The notes under the pieces were generated by a model. That model saw only the letters and a list, made by a program, of their open reading frames with translations, made no database searches and was not told the DNA's origin. Below are positions 9,230 through 18,401 of a stretch of 64,000 nt of DNA, piece after piece. Origin of the DNA: Amycolatopsis coloradensis (GTDB lineage: Bacteria > Actinomycetota > Actinomycetes > Mycobacteriales > Pseudonocardiaceae); assembly GCF_001953865.1 (NCBI RefSeq), contig NZ_MQUQ01000025.1, forward strand, positions 1 to 64,000, in the 5' to 3' direction. A program made the position numbers and the translations under genes. The stretch's first letter is position 1, and each line of letters opens with the position of its first letter.

Positions 9230-10123
9230 TCAGTCCCCCGCCACCATGGGCAGCACATCCGCTGCGACCTGTTCCAGCACACGCAGATCTCCTTCGTACG
9301 GCGGTTCGCTTCTCGGGAACGGCACGATCAGGTCGGTCACCCCGATCTCCGCGTACCGGCCTGCCGTGTCGGCGAACGCGGCGGCCGAGGAGAACGCTGC
9401 CTGCGCTCGATTGACGTTCATCAGGAACACCTTCAGCGTCGCGGGATCACGGCCCTCCTCGACGCACGTCCGCCGGACGGCGTCGATCTGCTCGCGGGCC
9501 AGCTCGGGCGTCACCGCCGGGGGCACCCGCCCCCGGCGCGCGGCGACGCCGTTGGTCACCCAACCGTCCCCGTGGCGGGCGGCCAACCGCATGCCGGTGG
9601 GACCGCTTCCGGCGACCACCACCGGAATCCTGTCGCGCGCGCCGCCGTCCGGGTCGATCCACGCGTCGCGCGCGGAGTAGAACCGGCCCGCGTAGTCCGA
9701 ACACGGCTGCCGCAACAGCTGGTCGACGACCTCGACGAACTCCGTGAAGCGGTCCCGGCGCTCGGCGGGCGACCACGGCACCCCGCCCAGCACCTTCGCG
9801 TCGGCACCGGACGCTCCCGCGCCGATTCCGAGCACGAACCGGTCGCCGGAAAGGTCGGACAGGGTGAGCGCTTCCTTCGCGAAGGGCACCGGATGCCGGA
9901 AGTTCGGGGACGCGACCAGCGTGCCGAGCCGGATCCGCCGGGTACATTGCGCGGCCGCGGCGAGTGTGGGCATCGCGGAGTACCACCGTCGCCCGGCCAG
10001 CTCGCGCCACGCGATGTGGTCGAGGGTCCAGGCGTGCGCGAAACCCAGTTCGTCGACCATTTTCCACGACTGCCGTGCCTCCCGCCAGCGGGCCGTTGGC
10101 AGGATCATCACGCCGATGCGAAT
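9230..10123 (-). CDS. Luciferase-like (LLM) F420/flavin-dependent oxidoreductase
   Basis: About 297 residues with bacterial-luciferase-fold hallmarks: a start reading IRIGVMILPTARW, the segment RIRLGTLVASPNFRHP, GDRFVLGIGAG and, near the middle, VVVAGSGPTGMRLAARHGDGW. This matches F420-dependent LLM oxidoreductases, although FMN use cannot be excluded. The start is debatable. An ATT at 10123 lies 5 nt after a GGAGAGGGGG ribosome site and gives the typical N-terminus MRIGVMILP. The nearest standard codons (GTG 10111, ATG 10108) overlap the stop of the upstream gene but sit too far from that site. Its substrate is unknown; it is co-operonic with AsnB. Confidence 0.85.
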   Translation of the reverse strand: MRIGVMILPTARWREARQSWKMVDELGFAHAWTLDHIAWRELAGRRWYSAMPTLAAAAQCTRRIRLGTLVASPNFRHPVPFAKEALTLSDLSGDRFVLGIGAGASGADAKVLGGVPWSPAERRDRFTEFVEVVDQLLRQPCSDYAGRFYSARDAWIDPDGGARDRIPVVVAGSGPTGMRLAARHGDGWVTNGVAARRGRVPPAVTPELAREQIDAVRRTCVEEGRDPATLKVFLMNVNRAQAAFSSAAAFADTAGRYAEIGVTDLIVPFPRSEPPYEGDLRVLEQVAADVLPMVAGD

Positions 10124-11250
10124 GGTGTCCCCCTCTCCGCGGTGTCCCGCAGGAACACGTCCAGGTGGGTCAGCCGCGCGGCGCGCAGGCCGGTGCCCTC
10201 CCACCGGAGGTCCAGCCGGGCCGGGCGTTGCTCGTCGTGGAAGTACACCGCTTCCAGCGCGCCGTCGGGAGTCTCGGCGACGACCGGGTTGGCCACCAGG
10301 AGGTCACGCACCCGAGGGGTGTCCCGGAGCACCCGCAGCAGCAACCGTTTGCCGCCGAAGTGGTCGACCGGCAGGACCACCCGCGGGTGCAGCTTGCGCT
10401 TGAACTGGAAGATGCCCTTGCTCAGGAACGGCTCGCATCCGGACAGGTTGACCGCCCGGATGCCGTTGGCGGCCGCCCATTCCAGGATCAGCGCGTACAA
10501 CGCCGCGAACGCGCCCGTGCCGTAGTGCGAGCGGGCTCCGTGCGTCACGCCTGCCAACCGCAGGGTGAGGGTGCGGGTCCGCCGGTTGACCAGGCACAGC
10601 ATCCCCGCGATGCGTTCGGGCCCTTCGGTGAGGAAGAACAGGACACCCCGGCGAAAGACGCACTGGAACGCGATCTCACGCTCCAGGCTGCGCGTCGCGG
10701 GACCGTGTCGCGCACGCATCGTCGGCAGGTGCACGTGTTCGTAGAACCACTCGAAATCCTCGGTGGCGGTGGCGTGTTCGAGGGTCCAGCCGAGGTCGCG
10801 CCGCTGTCGCGCGACTCGCTGACGCTCCTTCCTCGACATCCGGGCCCGCATGGCCCCGGCGTCCGGCACGACCGGCACGACGAGCTCGATGCGGAACGGA
10901 AGCAGCAGGTCGCCTGCCGACCTCAGCGACCGGAGCCGTGCGGCCGGTGCGCCGATGGCCAGCAGGTCGACGCCGGACGGCGCCAGTGCCTCGGCCCACC
11001 GCACCGTTCGGGTCTCCCGGTGGATCGTGTCACCACCGGCGGCCTGTTCTTCCAGGAACGGCACGACATGGCTGGCGCCCTCGGGCAGACCGGCGTAGCC
11101 GAGGGTGAGCGAACCGCCGATGGTGGAACGGACGTACGTCGCCCGGCGCAAACGCGCGTCGTCGAACGCCAATCTGGTCCGCACCAGCGACGGCCGGGTG
11201 CCGGTACGCCAGGCGAACACCGGCCGCGCGACGAGCGAGCGCCGGATCAC
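10108..11250 (-). CDS. FemAB/GNAT-like acyl(aminoacyl)transferase
   Basis: 380 residues from a GTG start at 11250 whose GTGA overlaps the upstream stop. The C-terminal half is a GNAT-type fold of the BioF2-like/FemAB kind, with GMLCLVNRRTRTLTLRLAGV, a GTGAFAALYALILEWAAANG helix and the FKRKLHPRVVLP end motif. FemAB-like proteins typically transfer aminoacyl groups from tRNA, while related pathway enzymes acylate small amines. Which applies here cannot be decided. The coupling to a PLP-enzyme-like protein on one side and an oxidoreductase on the other suggests a dedicated building-block pathway. The sequence further upstream in this frame is the antisense-like overlap with the neighbour and is not counted. 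Confidence 0.75.
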   Translation of the reverse strand: MIRRSLVARPVFAWRTGTRPSLVRTRLAFDDARLRRATYVRSTIGGSLTLGYAGLPEGASHVVPFLEEQAAGGDTIHRETRTVRWAEALAPSGVDLLAIGAPAARLRSLRSAGDLLLPFRIELVVPVVPDAGAMRARMSRKERQRVARQRRDLGWTLEHATATEDFEWFYEHVHLPTMRARHGPATRSLEREIAFQCVFRRGVLFFLTEGPERIAGMLCLVNRRTRTLTLRLAGVTHGARSHYGTGAFAALYALILEWAAANGIRAVNLSGCEPFLSKGIFQFKRKLHPRVVLPVDHFGGKRLLLRVLRDTPRVRDLLVANPVVAETPDGALEAVYFHDEQRPARLDLRWEGTGLRAARLTHLDVFLRDTAERGTPFASA

Positions 11251-12662
11251 CAAGGCCCGCTCCCGGCGGAAACGTACTTGAAGACCTCCTCCGCCGAGGA
11301 CACCGGCGTCACCCCGCGCTCGGTCAGCGGCTTCATGTCTTCGTCGGTGTACCAGCCCGAACCGTGCACGACCACGTCGTGCGCGGAATCGACAAGGCCG
11401 CGGTCGATGCCGTTGAGGACACCGGTGAGCGCCATCATGAGCGACCACTCGCGCACCGCGGCCGGATCGGCCGGTACCGGGAAACCGGCGTCGGTGAGCA
11501 GCGGGCTCAGCTCCGGGTACCGCTGCCGGCATTCCAGCTCGGACACGACGATTCCGTCTCCGCCGTGCCGGTTGATGATGTCGGTCATCCGGTTCGCCGT
11601 CGCCGGCCGTCGCGTGTAGAAGGTCGGATCGAGCACCTCGCCGGGATCGCCCGTGTGGTAGGGAAAACGCGGGTCGGACCGCTGCTCGTGCCGCCCGGTC
11701 GCCGGATCGAGCCGGTACCGCGGGACGCGGTCGCGGTCGAAGTCGCCGTGCCGCAGGTGCAACACCATGTCCGGGGTCCCGAGATGCTGGACGAGCAGGC
11801 TGTGCGGGCGGCGCATCGGATCGGACTGCCCGTCACGTTCCAGCCGGTCGCGCCCGAGGTGGTAGCCGAGCAGACCGAAAGCACTCGACACCGCGTGGGC
11901 GTGGGTGCGCTGCCGGTCGGCCTTGTCGACGGGCGCGACGGCGTGTTCGAACAACGCGCGGCCGACGTCGGCGACCAGGTAATTGTCCAGGTCGAGGGAG
12001 TACCAGAGGTGGCGGCCGTGCTGCCGCAGCAACGTTTCGGCGTACTCATCGACGAAGCGGCGGCCGAGCACCTTGACGTTCTCCGCGACGGGATCGTCGT
12101 AGGTCAGCAAGGGGTTCAGCTCCGCCAGCCGGGGGTCCGCGGACAACGCGTCGGTACGCAGTTTGGCGATGTTCGCCGCGGGCGCGAGGACGACCACCCG
12201 CAGCTGGTCCGGCTGGACCAGCCCGCACGACACCGCTCGCGCCAGCGCGTCCCGCAGCGCGGTTCCCTTGTTCGCCGAAGTCGGCGAGAAGATCACCACG
12301 GGTTCGCCGTGCTGCCGGACGAACTCCGCGGCCCGCGCGACGATCAGCAACGAAGCGAAGGTCTTCGTCGTGTTGGTCCCCGGGTTGCGGGCGAGGTTGA
12401 GCAGCATCAGCTCGTGGCCGCGGTAGCTGCCCATCTCGTGCCAGGACGCCTCGGCCGCCGCGAAGTACTCGCGGACCGCCGGGGTCAGGTCGGGTAACAC
12501 ACCGCCCACGCCGAACCGCGCCGGATCGTCCCGCGCCGGCGCCGGCCAGGTCGCGGCCGACAGTTCCCGTACCTCGTCGTAGAAGTCGGTGATGAGATTC
12601 CCGGTCCGGACGGCATGCGCCGCGCGGACGACTCCGGCATCCGGCTGATCGGTACGAGACAA
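11247..12662 (-). CDS. Threonine-synthase-like (fold type II PLP) protein, function unknown
   Basis: 471 residues from a TTG start placed 7 nt after a perfect AAGGAG site; an ATG-like start 30 nt upstream lacks one. The pattern resembles fold-type II PLP enzymes. NPGTNTTKTFASL could carry the PLP lysine. SPTSANKGTALRDAL resembles the substrate loop (usually SSGNxGxA). VVVHGSGWYTDED near the C-terminus resembles the GHGLKD segment of threonine synthases. It may belong to an actinobacterial family I recall as DUF6002, but I cannot verify this. It heads a run of overlapping genes. It could make or rearrange an amino acid, or be a degenerate non-PLP relative. Confidence 0.6.
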   Translation of the reverse strand: MSRTDQPDAGVVRAAHAVRTGNLITDFYDEVRELSAATWPAPARDDPARFGVGGVLPDLTPAVREYFAAAEASWHEMGSYRGHELMLLNLARNPGTNTTKTFASLLIVARAAEFVRQHGEPVVIFSPTSANKGTALRDALARAVSCGLVQPDQLRVVVLAPAANIAKLRTDALSADPRLAELNPLLTYDDPVAENVKVLGRRFVDEYAETLLRQHGRHLWYSLDLDNYLVADVGRALFEHAVAPVDKADRQRTHAHAVSSAFGLLGYHLGRDRLERDGQSDPMRRPHSLLVQHLGTPDMVLHLRHGDFDRDRVPRYRLDPATGRHEQRSDPRFPYHTGDPGEVLDPTFYTRRPATANRMTDIINRHGGDGIVVSELECRQRYPELSPLLTDAGFPVPADPAAVREWSLMMALTGVLNGIDRGLVDSAHDVVVHGSGWYTDEDMKPLTERGVTPVSSAEEVFKYVSAGSGPW

Positions 12663-12732
12663 GACCGCACTCCTTAGATCGTCACAACGCACTGACCCGC
12701 TGGGCCGGGGCCGGTGGCGCCCCCGATGGTCA

Positions 12733-14652
12733 TCAACCCGAACGCGGCAATTCCGAACTTGCCCAAGACTTGTACAACGCGGCCAATTCCACCCGCGAAT
12801 TCACGCCGATCTTGCGAAAGATCTTCCTGAGATGAAAATTGACCGTATGCGTGGTGACGAACACCTGGTTCGCGATCTGGTGGTTCGTCAGGCCGTCGGC
12901 CACCAGCCGGACGATGCTTTCCTGTTTGTCCGTCAGATCCCGGAACGTCACCCCGGGAATTCCACTGAAACGCGCATAAGTGTCGTAGACGCCGACCGAA
13001 CGCAGCCTGCTTCGGACCCTGGCGAAGTCGCGTGCCGCGGCCGCCTCCGAATACAGCGAAAGCGCCTCCTGGAGCGCGTTGGCCGTTCGCGGGCTCGCGT
13101 CGGCCGGCGCGATGTCGGCGATGTCTTCGACCACCCTGGCGCGCGACCAGCTGTCCGCGTAGAGCAGCCGCGCCTGGGCCAGAAGGCCGGTGTCCCGCCG
13201 CGACAATCCGTGCGCGTGCAGGTCTGCCGCCCGGAAGGCAGGCAGGTCGTCCTCCGCCAGATCGCCGATCAGTCCGCAGACCCACCGCGCGGTGGGGAGG
13301 TCGTCGCCGCACCGGGCGACCCGCACGATCAGCGCGGCCACCGACGGCTCGTGCACGAGCAGCTCCCGCAGCCGCCGTCCCGTCCCGTACATCTCCTTCA
13401 TCAGCGACAACGCGTGCTCGGGGCCGTACTGGGCTTCGGCGAGCTGCAAGACGACCGAGCCGTACTCCGCCGGATCGCCCTCGATAAGCTTGCACCGGCG
13501 CACATACCGTGCCGACTTCGCGATGTCGCCATCACGAAGCGCGGCCAGTGCGAGCACCGCCAGCTCGGACGAGGACAACTCCGCGCTGTCTCGGCTGTTC
13601 ACCACCGCGACGGCGTCGCTCAGCCGCCCGGCCTTCGCCAGCCGGCGGGCCTTCGCCGCCGACCACGGGGCCTCCCATCGGGTCTGCCCGGTCCACCGCA
13701 TCCGATCACGGACCGCGGCCAGTGTCGCGTCGCACTCCTCGAACCGGGACGCGTCGGCGAGTACGACGGCGGCCGCGATCTCCACCTCGGCGGGCGCCTC
13801 GTCGGCGGCGAGCCGCCCGCTCTCCGAAATCGCCTGATGGGCCAGCCGTAAGCCGAGGGACAGGTCCCCCGAATACCAAGCCTTGGCCGCGCGGGCCATC
13901 GTCTCCCGCGGCTCACGGACGACACCGGCGGGAACGCCGCCTGCCGGAAGCGCGGACCGGGTGAGCTCGACAAGCGCGTCCCGAGCCAGTTGCTCGCCGC
14001 ACAACCGCAGGACGCGGTCACGTACCGCGGACAGCACGCCTTCGGGCAGCCCGGGTTTGACCAGTCGCGCGCACCCGTCGCCGACCTCGAGGAAACCCTC
14101 GTGCGACAAGCCGTCGACGAGCGCTTCGAGCAGGGCCGGGTTTCCGCCGGCGGTATTGGCCAGGCGGGTCAGCGCGAGATCCGGCGTGGCGTGCAGCCGA
14201 TCGGTGAGATAACAGGCGGTCTCGTCCTCCGTCCACGGGACGAGTTCCGCCCTCGTGTCGCCGAGCACCCGGCAAAGCCGCTCGACCTCGGGACAGCCCG
14301 CGCCGGATTCACGGGCCAGCACCCAGACCGTTCGTGTCCCGGCGGTGACCATGGCCAGCAGCTCTCGCGCGAAGCCGGGCGAGGCACGATGCACGTCGTC
14401 TATCGCCACGACGGTCGGTTCCGCGTGCGTGGCCGCGCCGACGGCCGGGTGTTCGTCCGCGCCGAGCCGGATGGTCGCGAATCCGGCGTCCGCCGCGAGC
14501 CCGAGGACTTCGCCGAGCACCCAGGTCTTCCCTGTCTGCGGCGCTCCCTCATACAGCAGGACAGCGCCTTTCCCGGATTTCGCGGCGCTCAGCACCGAGC
14601 GCACGAACGCGCGATCGAGGTTTCGTGAGGTCTGTTCTTCTCGCATTGTCAT
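12733..14652 (-). CDS. AAA-type LuxR family regulator (LAL-like)
   Basis: 639 residues. The N-terminus has a P-loop (GAPQTGKT, ~36-43) and a Walker B-like TVVAIDDVHRA (~80). The middle is helical and repeat-like. The C-terminus is a LuxR DNA-binding domain (LTDKQESIVRLVADGLTNHQIANQ, ~575-635). Large ATP-binding LuxR regulators often switch on antibiotic clusters; at 639 residues this one is shorter than the classical ~900. Its ATG overlaps the stop of the ornithine-hydroxylase fusion by 4 nt (ATGA), so both are on one transcript behind the StrR-type box at 16678. An internal ATG at 14646 is better spaced from AGGG. Confidence 0.88.
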   Translation of the reverse strand: MTMREEQTSRNLDRAFVRSVLSAAKSGKGAVLLYEGAPQTGKTWVLGEVLGLAADAGFATIRLGADEHPAVGAATHAEPTVVAIDDVHRASPGFARELLAMVTAGTRTVWVLARESGAGCPEVERLCRVLGDTRAELVPWTEDETACYLTDRLHATPDLALTRLANTAGGNPALLEALVDGLSHEGFLEVGDGCARLVKPGLPEGVLSAVRDRVLRLCGEQLARDALVELTRSALPAGGVPAGVVREPRETMARAAKAWYSGDLSLGLRLAHQAISESGRLAADEAPAEVEIAAAVVLADASRFEECDATLAAVRDRMRWTGQTRWEAPWSAAKARRLAKAGRLSDAVAVVNSRDSAELSSSELAVLALAALRDGDIAKSARYVRRCKLIEGDPAEYGSVVLQLAEAQYGPEHALSLMKEMYGTGRRLRELLVHEPSVAALIVRVARCGDDLPTARWVCGLIGDLAEDDLPAFRAADLHAHGLSRRDTGLLAQARLLYADSWSRARVVEDIADIAPADASPRTANALQEALSLYSEAAAARDFARVRSRLRSVGVYDTYARFSGIPGVTFRDLTDKQESIVRLVADGLTNHQIANQVFVTTHTVNFHLRKIFRKIGVNSRVELAALYKSWASSELPRSG

Positions 14653-16634
14653 CCCTGGACGACATTCAGCCCGACGATTTCCTCGATCAGTTCGAGTTCA
14701 CCGCGCCGCGCTGTGGCCGACAGCACGGAGGCGGCCAGCCTTCTGTTCTGGTCATCGAGTTCCTGGGACAGCTTGAACCGGCCCACCAATTCATGGATCT
14801 CTATTTCGAAACCTACTATGTGCTCGATCATCCGGTCAATGCGCGGATCGTCGAGGTCCAGTCGATAGGAATTCTCACCGGGATCGGCTTTCACGCAGAT
14901 ACCGGAGAGCCCGGCCAGCAGTGCGGCCCGATCGGGAAGCAGGCGGCCACGGCCTCGCACATGCACGTTCATCGAGTTCCAGGTGGGGAGCACGCTGGTT
15001 TCGAAGACCTGCGGGGGAAGATAGGCGTTCGGCCCGTGGAACAGCACGGTCAACTGGTGGCCGTCGATGAGCTGCACGTGCGGGTTGGCCCGGTCCAGGT
15101 GTCCGAAAAGGACTCCGTGCTCGCCGCGCGCCCGGTCGAGCGTCATCGGCAGGTGCGTCACCACCGGATCCTCCGCGCCCCGGGCGGAGATCAGGGTGGC
15201 GAAGGTGAACCGCTCCATCACCGCGTAGATCTTCTCCGGATCGGTTTCGACGTACTGCGGCGGCGGATACGCCGACGCCCTGGACACCTCGACCGGCCGT
15301 CGGGTCCGCACCGGCGGCGGGGTCTGCTTGCAGAGGTCGGTGAAGATCTGTTTGGCCCGGAACGGCAACAGGGACAACAAGGTGTCGCCGAGACCGAACG
15401 AAGACTCGCCGTAGCCCTGGACGTAGAAGCCGCCTTCCAGTTCCGCGGTGGTGCGCACCCGGTATTCGGGTGACAGCACGAGATCTCCGGATTCTTCCCG
15501 CAGGAACGGCGCCAGGTCCGCGAAGATCGCCTCGTCCAGCTCGCGGACGTACCCGGTGGCCAGCACCACCCCGTCACACCGGATCTCCTCGTCCCCGCCG
15601 CGCCGATCGGTGACCGCGACCCGCAGGGCGGTGCCGTCCGCACCGACGGCGGTGACCTTGGTGCCCGGGTGGACGATCAGCCTGCGGGTACCGCGGACCT
15701 CGTCGTCGTACACCATCCGGTAGAGGTCGTCGAGGAAGCCGGGTTCCACCACTCCGTAGTTGGTGTTGCGCAGCTCCGCCCGCAGCCCCGCCCGGTCCGA
15801 TTTCGTCCTGGCGTGGAAGGAGTTCGCCTTGCCTTCGAAGAACTGCTCGTTGACGAACGGGTTGCTGTCGGCCGCCCGCAGCGCATAGCCGGAATGCAGG
15901 AGGTGCACGCGACTCGCGGGATACCGGCTCAGCAGATACGCGGCGATCTCACCGGCGCTCTGGCCGTCGCCGGCGACACCGAATTCGTAAGGACGCGACC
16001 GGTCGGCGAAGTGGTCGGGGAACCGCGGCAGGAAATCACTGGAGTGCACCACGGCCGGGCCGGCGCAGACACCACCGGCGGGCAGCCGGGGCCGTCCACC
16101 GGCGGCGTGCACGACGTTGGCCGCGTAACGGATGGTCGTCTGCCCGGTACCGGTGTCACGCGCCTCCACCCGGAACAACCGGTGCGCGTCCTCACCCGCC
16201 CGCCGGATCGGCGTCACCCTGGTGACCTCGGAGTTGTAGCGGACCTGATCGGAGAACGATTCCGCCACCCATTCCAGGTAGTCCTGGTACTCCAGCCTGG
16301 TCGGCCGGAAGTCGTTCAGGTTCACGAACTGCTCGAGGCGGCCCTTGGCCTTGGTGTACTGCAGGAAGGTGTACCGGCTGGCCAGGTTGCGCAGTGAGAC
16401 CAGGTCCTTCAGGAACGAGATCTGCATGCGTGAGCCGTCGATCAGCATCCCGGGGTGCCACCGCAGCCGGGAGCTTCGCTCGAAGAAGAGACAACTCCGT
16501 TCGCTGTCGAGTTCTTCGGCCGCGATGGCGAGGGCGAGGTTCGACGGCCCGAAACCCACGCCGATGAGGTCGTACGGGTTGCCCTCGGCACCCAGTTCCG
16601 CGTTGCGCGTGTTCGGCGGTGAATCATTCCTCAC
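14649..16634 (-). CDS. Fused L-ornithine N5-hydroxylase / piperazate synthase
   Basis: 661 residues. Residues 1-435 are a SidA/PvdA-type flavin hydroxylase, with FAD site GVGFGPSNLALA (25-36), NADPH site VAGDGQSAGE (220-229) and ATGY (359-362). Residues ~455-655 are a PaiB-like domain (FATLISA, THLPMTLD, GHLDRANPH), the family of the heme enzyme KtzT that closes N5-hydroxyornithine to piperazic acid by N-N bond formation. KtzI and KtzT are separate proteins in kutzneride biosynthesis; here they are one chain. The product is therefore predicted to contain piperazic acid. The GTG start follows GAGGT; a StrR-type operator lies 44 bp upstream. Confidence 0.9.
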   Translation of the reverse strand: MRNDSPPNTRNAELGAEGNPYDLIGVGFGPSNLALAIAAEELDSERSCLFFERSSRLRWHPGMLIDGSRMQISFLKDLVSLRNLASRYTFLQYTKAKGRLEQFVNLNDFRPTRLEYQDYLEWVAESFSDQVRYNSEVTRVTPIRRAGEDAHRLFRVEARDTGTGQTTIRYAANVVHAAGGRPRLPAGGVCAGPAVVHSSDFLPRFPDHFADRSRPYEFGVAGDGQSAGEIAAYLLSRYPASRVHLLHSGYALRAADSNPFVNEQFFEGKANSFHARTKSDRAGLRAELRNTNYGVVEPGFLDDLYRMVYDDEVRGTRRLIVHPGTKVTAVGADGTALRVAVTDRRGGDEEIRCDGVVLATGYVRELDEAIFADLAPFLREESGDLVLSPEYRVRTTAELEGGFYVQGYGESSFGLGDTLLSLLPFRAKQIFTDLCKQTPPPVRTRRPVEVSRASAYPPPQYVETDPEKIYAVMERFTFATLISARGAEDPVVTHLPMTLDRARGEHGVLFGHLDRANPHVQLIDGHQLTVLFHGPNAYLPPQVFETSVLPTWNSMNVHVRGRGRLLPDRAALLAGLSGICVKADPGENSYRLDLDDPRIDRMIEHIVGFEIEIHELVGRFKLSQELDDQNRRLAASVLSATARRGELELIEEIVGLNVVQG

Positions 16635-16677
16635 AGCAGTACCTCACAGCATCGAAGTTTCTCCCCGAGACACTCGC

Positions 16678-16706
16678 GTTCAACTGTCCGGATCCTTCAG
16701 TCGAAC
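16678..16706. promoter_or_regulatory. StrR-type operator 1
   Basis: GTTCAACTG, 11 nt, then CAGTCGAAC. This fits the published StrR consensus GTTCGActG-N11-CagTcGAAc, with matching spacing and both half-sites. It sits 44 bp upstream of the GTG of the ornithine hydroxylase/piperazate synthase gene, between it and ilvE. The StrR-like regulator encoded at 24159-25118 is the obvious candidate to bind it. Confidence 0.8.
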
Positions 16707-16736
16707 GCGAGCGGATGACACCACCCGCCGCCGCCG

Positions 16737-17843
16737 TCAGCACACCTTGTGCACCCAGGAAAAGGGATCGGGTCGATGACCGTGCTGGATGCCCAGCAGC
16801 TCCTCGCGCAGCCGCAGGGTCACCGGGCCCGGTCTGCGGTCGCCGATCTGCCATTCCCCCGACACACTCTTGACCATCCCCACCGGCGCTATCACCGCTG
16901 CCGTACCGCAAGCGAACACCTCGGTCAGTTCACCGGAGGCACACTGCCGCCGCCATTGGCCGACCGAGATCCGGCTTTGCCCGGTCGCGATGCCGAGCTC
17001 GGGCGCCAACGCCAGCAGCGAGTCGCGGGTCACCCCTGGCAGCAGGGTCCCGGTCAGGGGCGGGGTCACGATTCGCGGTCTGCCGTCGCTGTCGGGCGCG
17101 TAGACGAAGAACAGGTTCATCCCGCCCATTTCCTCGACCCAGGTGTGCTCGGCCGCGTCCAGCCACACCACCTGATCGCATCCGTTGTCCACCGCCTGCC
17201 GCGTGGCCTTGAACGTCCCCCCGTAGTTCCCGCCTGCCTTGGCGGCCCCGGTTCCGCCGGGCGCGGCGCGGGTGTAGTCCTCGGACAACCACACGTTGAG
17301 CGGCCTCGGCACGTCCCCGGCACCGAACGCGGCGGTCGCCGGCGAGGCGATCACGCAGAAGAGGTAGCTGTCCGACGGCAGGGTGAACCCCAGGCCCCGC
17401 TGCGTGGCGATCATGAACGGGCGCAGGTAGAGACTCGTGCCCACGGCGTCCGGCACCCAGTCGCTGTCCTGACTGACGAGCAGTTCCAGCGCGCGGACGA
17501 AGAGCTCCTCCGGCAGCTCGGGCATCGCCATCCGCTCGGCCGATCCGGTGAACCTGGCCGCGTTCGCGTCCGGGCGGAACAACGCGATCATCCCGTTGGC
17601 CTGACGGTAGGCCTTCATGCCCTCGAAGCATTCCTGGGCATAGTGGAACACCGAGGTCGCGGGGTCGAGCATGAACGGCCCATAGGGCTCGAGGCGCCCG
17701 TCGTGCCAGCCGCGTTCGGCCGACCAGCGCAGCGTGACCATGTGATCGGTGAAGGTCTTGCCGAACCCCGGCGAGGCCAGAATCGCCTTCCGCTTCGCCT
17801 CCGGCACGGGCTGCCGGTTCGGGCGTACCTCGAAATCGACCAT
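16737..17843 (-). CDS. ilvE: Branched-chain amino acid aminotransferase
   Basis: 368 residues from the ATG at 17843, which follows GGGAAGGTGA. Class IV PLP aminotransferase features include FHYAQECFEGMKAYR, LYLRPFMIAT, the PLP-lysine region AAKAGGNYG and the late segment EVFACGTAAVIAPVG. The family makes valine, leucine and isoleucine from 2-oxo acids. Beside the valine-like A-T didomain at 18661 it probably feeds the pathway with branched-chain residues (inference). It is transcribed away from the plus-strand MbtH operon across a 558-bp gap. Confidence 0.9.
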   Translation of the reverse strand: MVDFEVRPNRQPVPEAKRKAILASPGFGKTFTDHMVTLRWSAERGWHDGRLEPYGPFMLDPATSVFHYAQECFEGMKAYRQANGMIALFRPDANAARFTGSAERMAMPELPEELFVRALELLVSQDSDWVPDAVGTSLYLRPFMIATQRGLGFTLPSDSYLFCVIASPATAAFGAGDVPRPLNVWLSEDYTRAAPGGTGAAKAGGNYGGTFKATRQAVDNGCDQVVWLDAAEHTWVEEMGGMNLFFVYAPDSDGRPRIVTPPLTGTLLPGVTRDSLLALAPELGIATGQSRISVGQWRRQCASGELTEVFACGTAAVIAPVGMVKSVSGEWQIGDRRPGPVTLRLREELLGIQHGHRPDPFSWVHKVC

Positions 17844-18101
17844 CAGCAGTTCACCTTCCCGCGCGGCCGGGGACACGGCCAACCTACCGGCGGCCAAGAT
17901 CGCCGTGGTGTCACAGGAAGGAGGGACAGGGACGCCGCACGCCGCGTCGGTACTGTCACCGTCACGACGTGGTTTCCCCGTACAGCCGCGAATCGATGGC
18001 GCTCACCGACGCTGGGTTTCCCGTGTCGTGCACCGGAAGTTCGCGTACCGCATCCGGCGTGACGTGCCCTGCTCGTCGATCGTCCAGGAGAGTGAGGTCG
18101 T

Positions 18102-18302
18102 GAGTGGCGATTCGGGTTCTCCTGAGGGGTAAGGCAGAGGTGCCGCTTCGTGACCACACCACACGCACCGAGCAGGTCGCGAAAGCCACTTTCGGGACAT
18201 CTGTTGTCCCGAAAGTGGCTTTCGCGACACCCAGATCAGCACCCGAGCGAGCACGTAAGACGCCATCGTTGCCTTACCCCTCACCAACCCGAATCGCCAC
18301 TC
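18102..18302. repeat. Nested inverted-repeat element (contains family A hairpin copy 2)
   Basis: Outer arms of about 33 bp (18102-18135 and 18270-18302, starting GAGTGGCGATTCGGGTT; few mismatches and a short indel) enclose an inner perfect hairpin with 23-bp arms (18176-18198 and 18206-18228, GTCGCGAAAGCCAC...). It occupies the 17844-18401 gap between divergent ilvE and mbtH, where promoters for both must also lie. The size and structure are like a small non-coding mobile element (MITE); no coding potential is seen. The rest of the gap shows nothing I can name. Confidence 0.7.
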
Positions 18303-18401
18303 GAGAGCGTGCACATGGGCGTCGATGGGGCATTCCATGGTCATCACCCAGACTTACGGCGCTGATTTTCGACTCGCGACACTAGGCAAGGAGCCGGCGG
18401 C

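Noticed and set aside
18102-18302. Insertion sequence or CRISPR array
   Set aside because: No transposase frame and no regularly spaced direct repeats; it is an inverted-repeat structure only.
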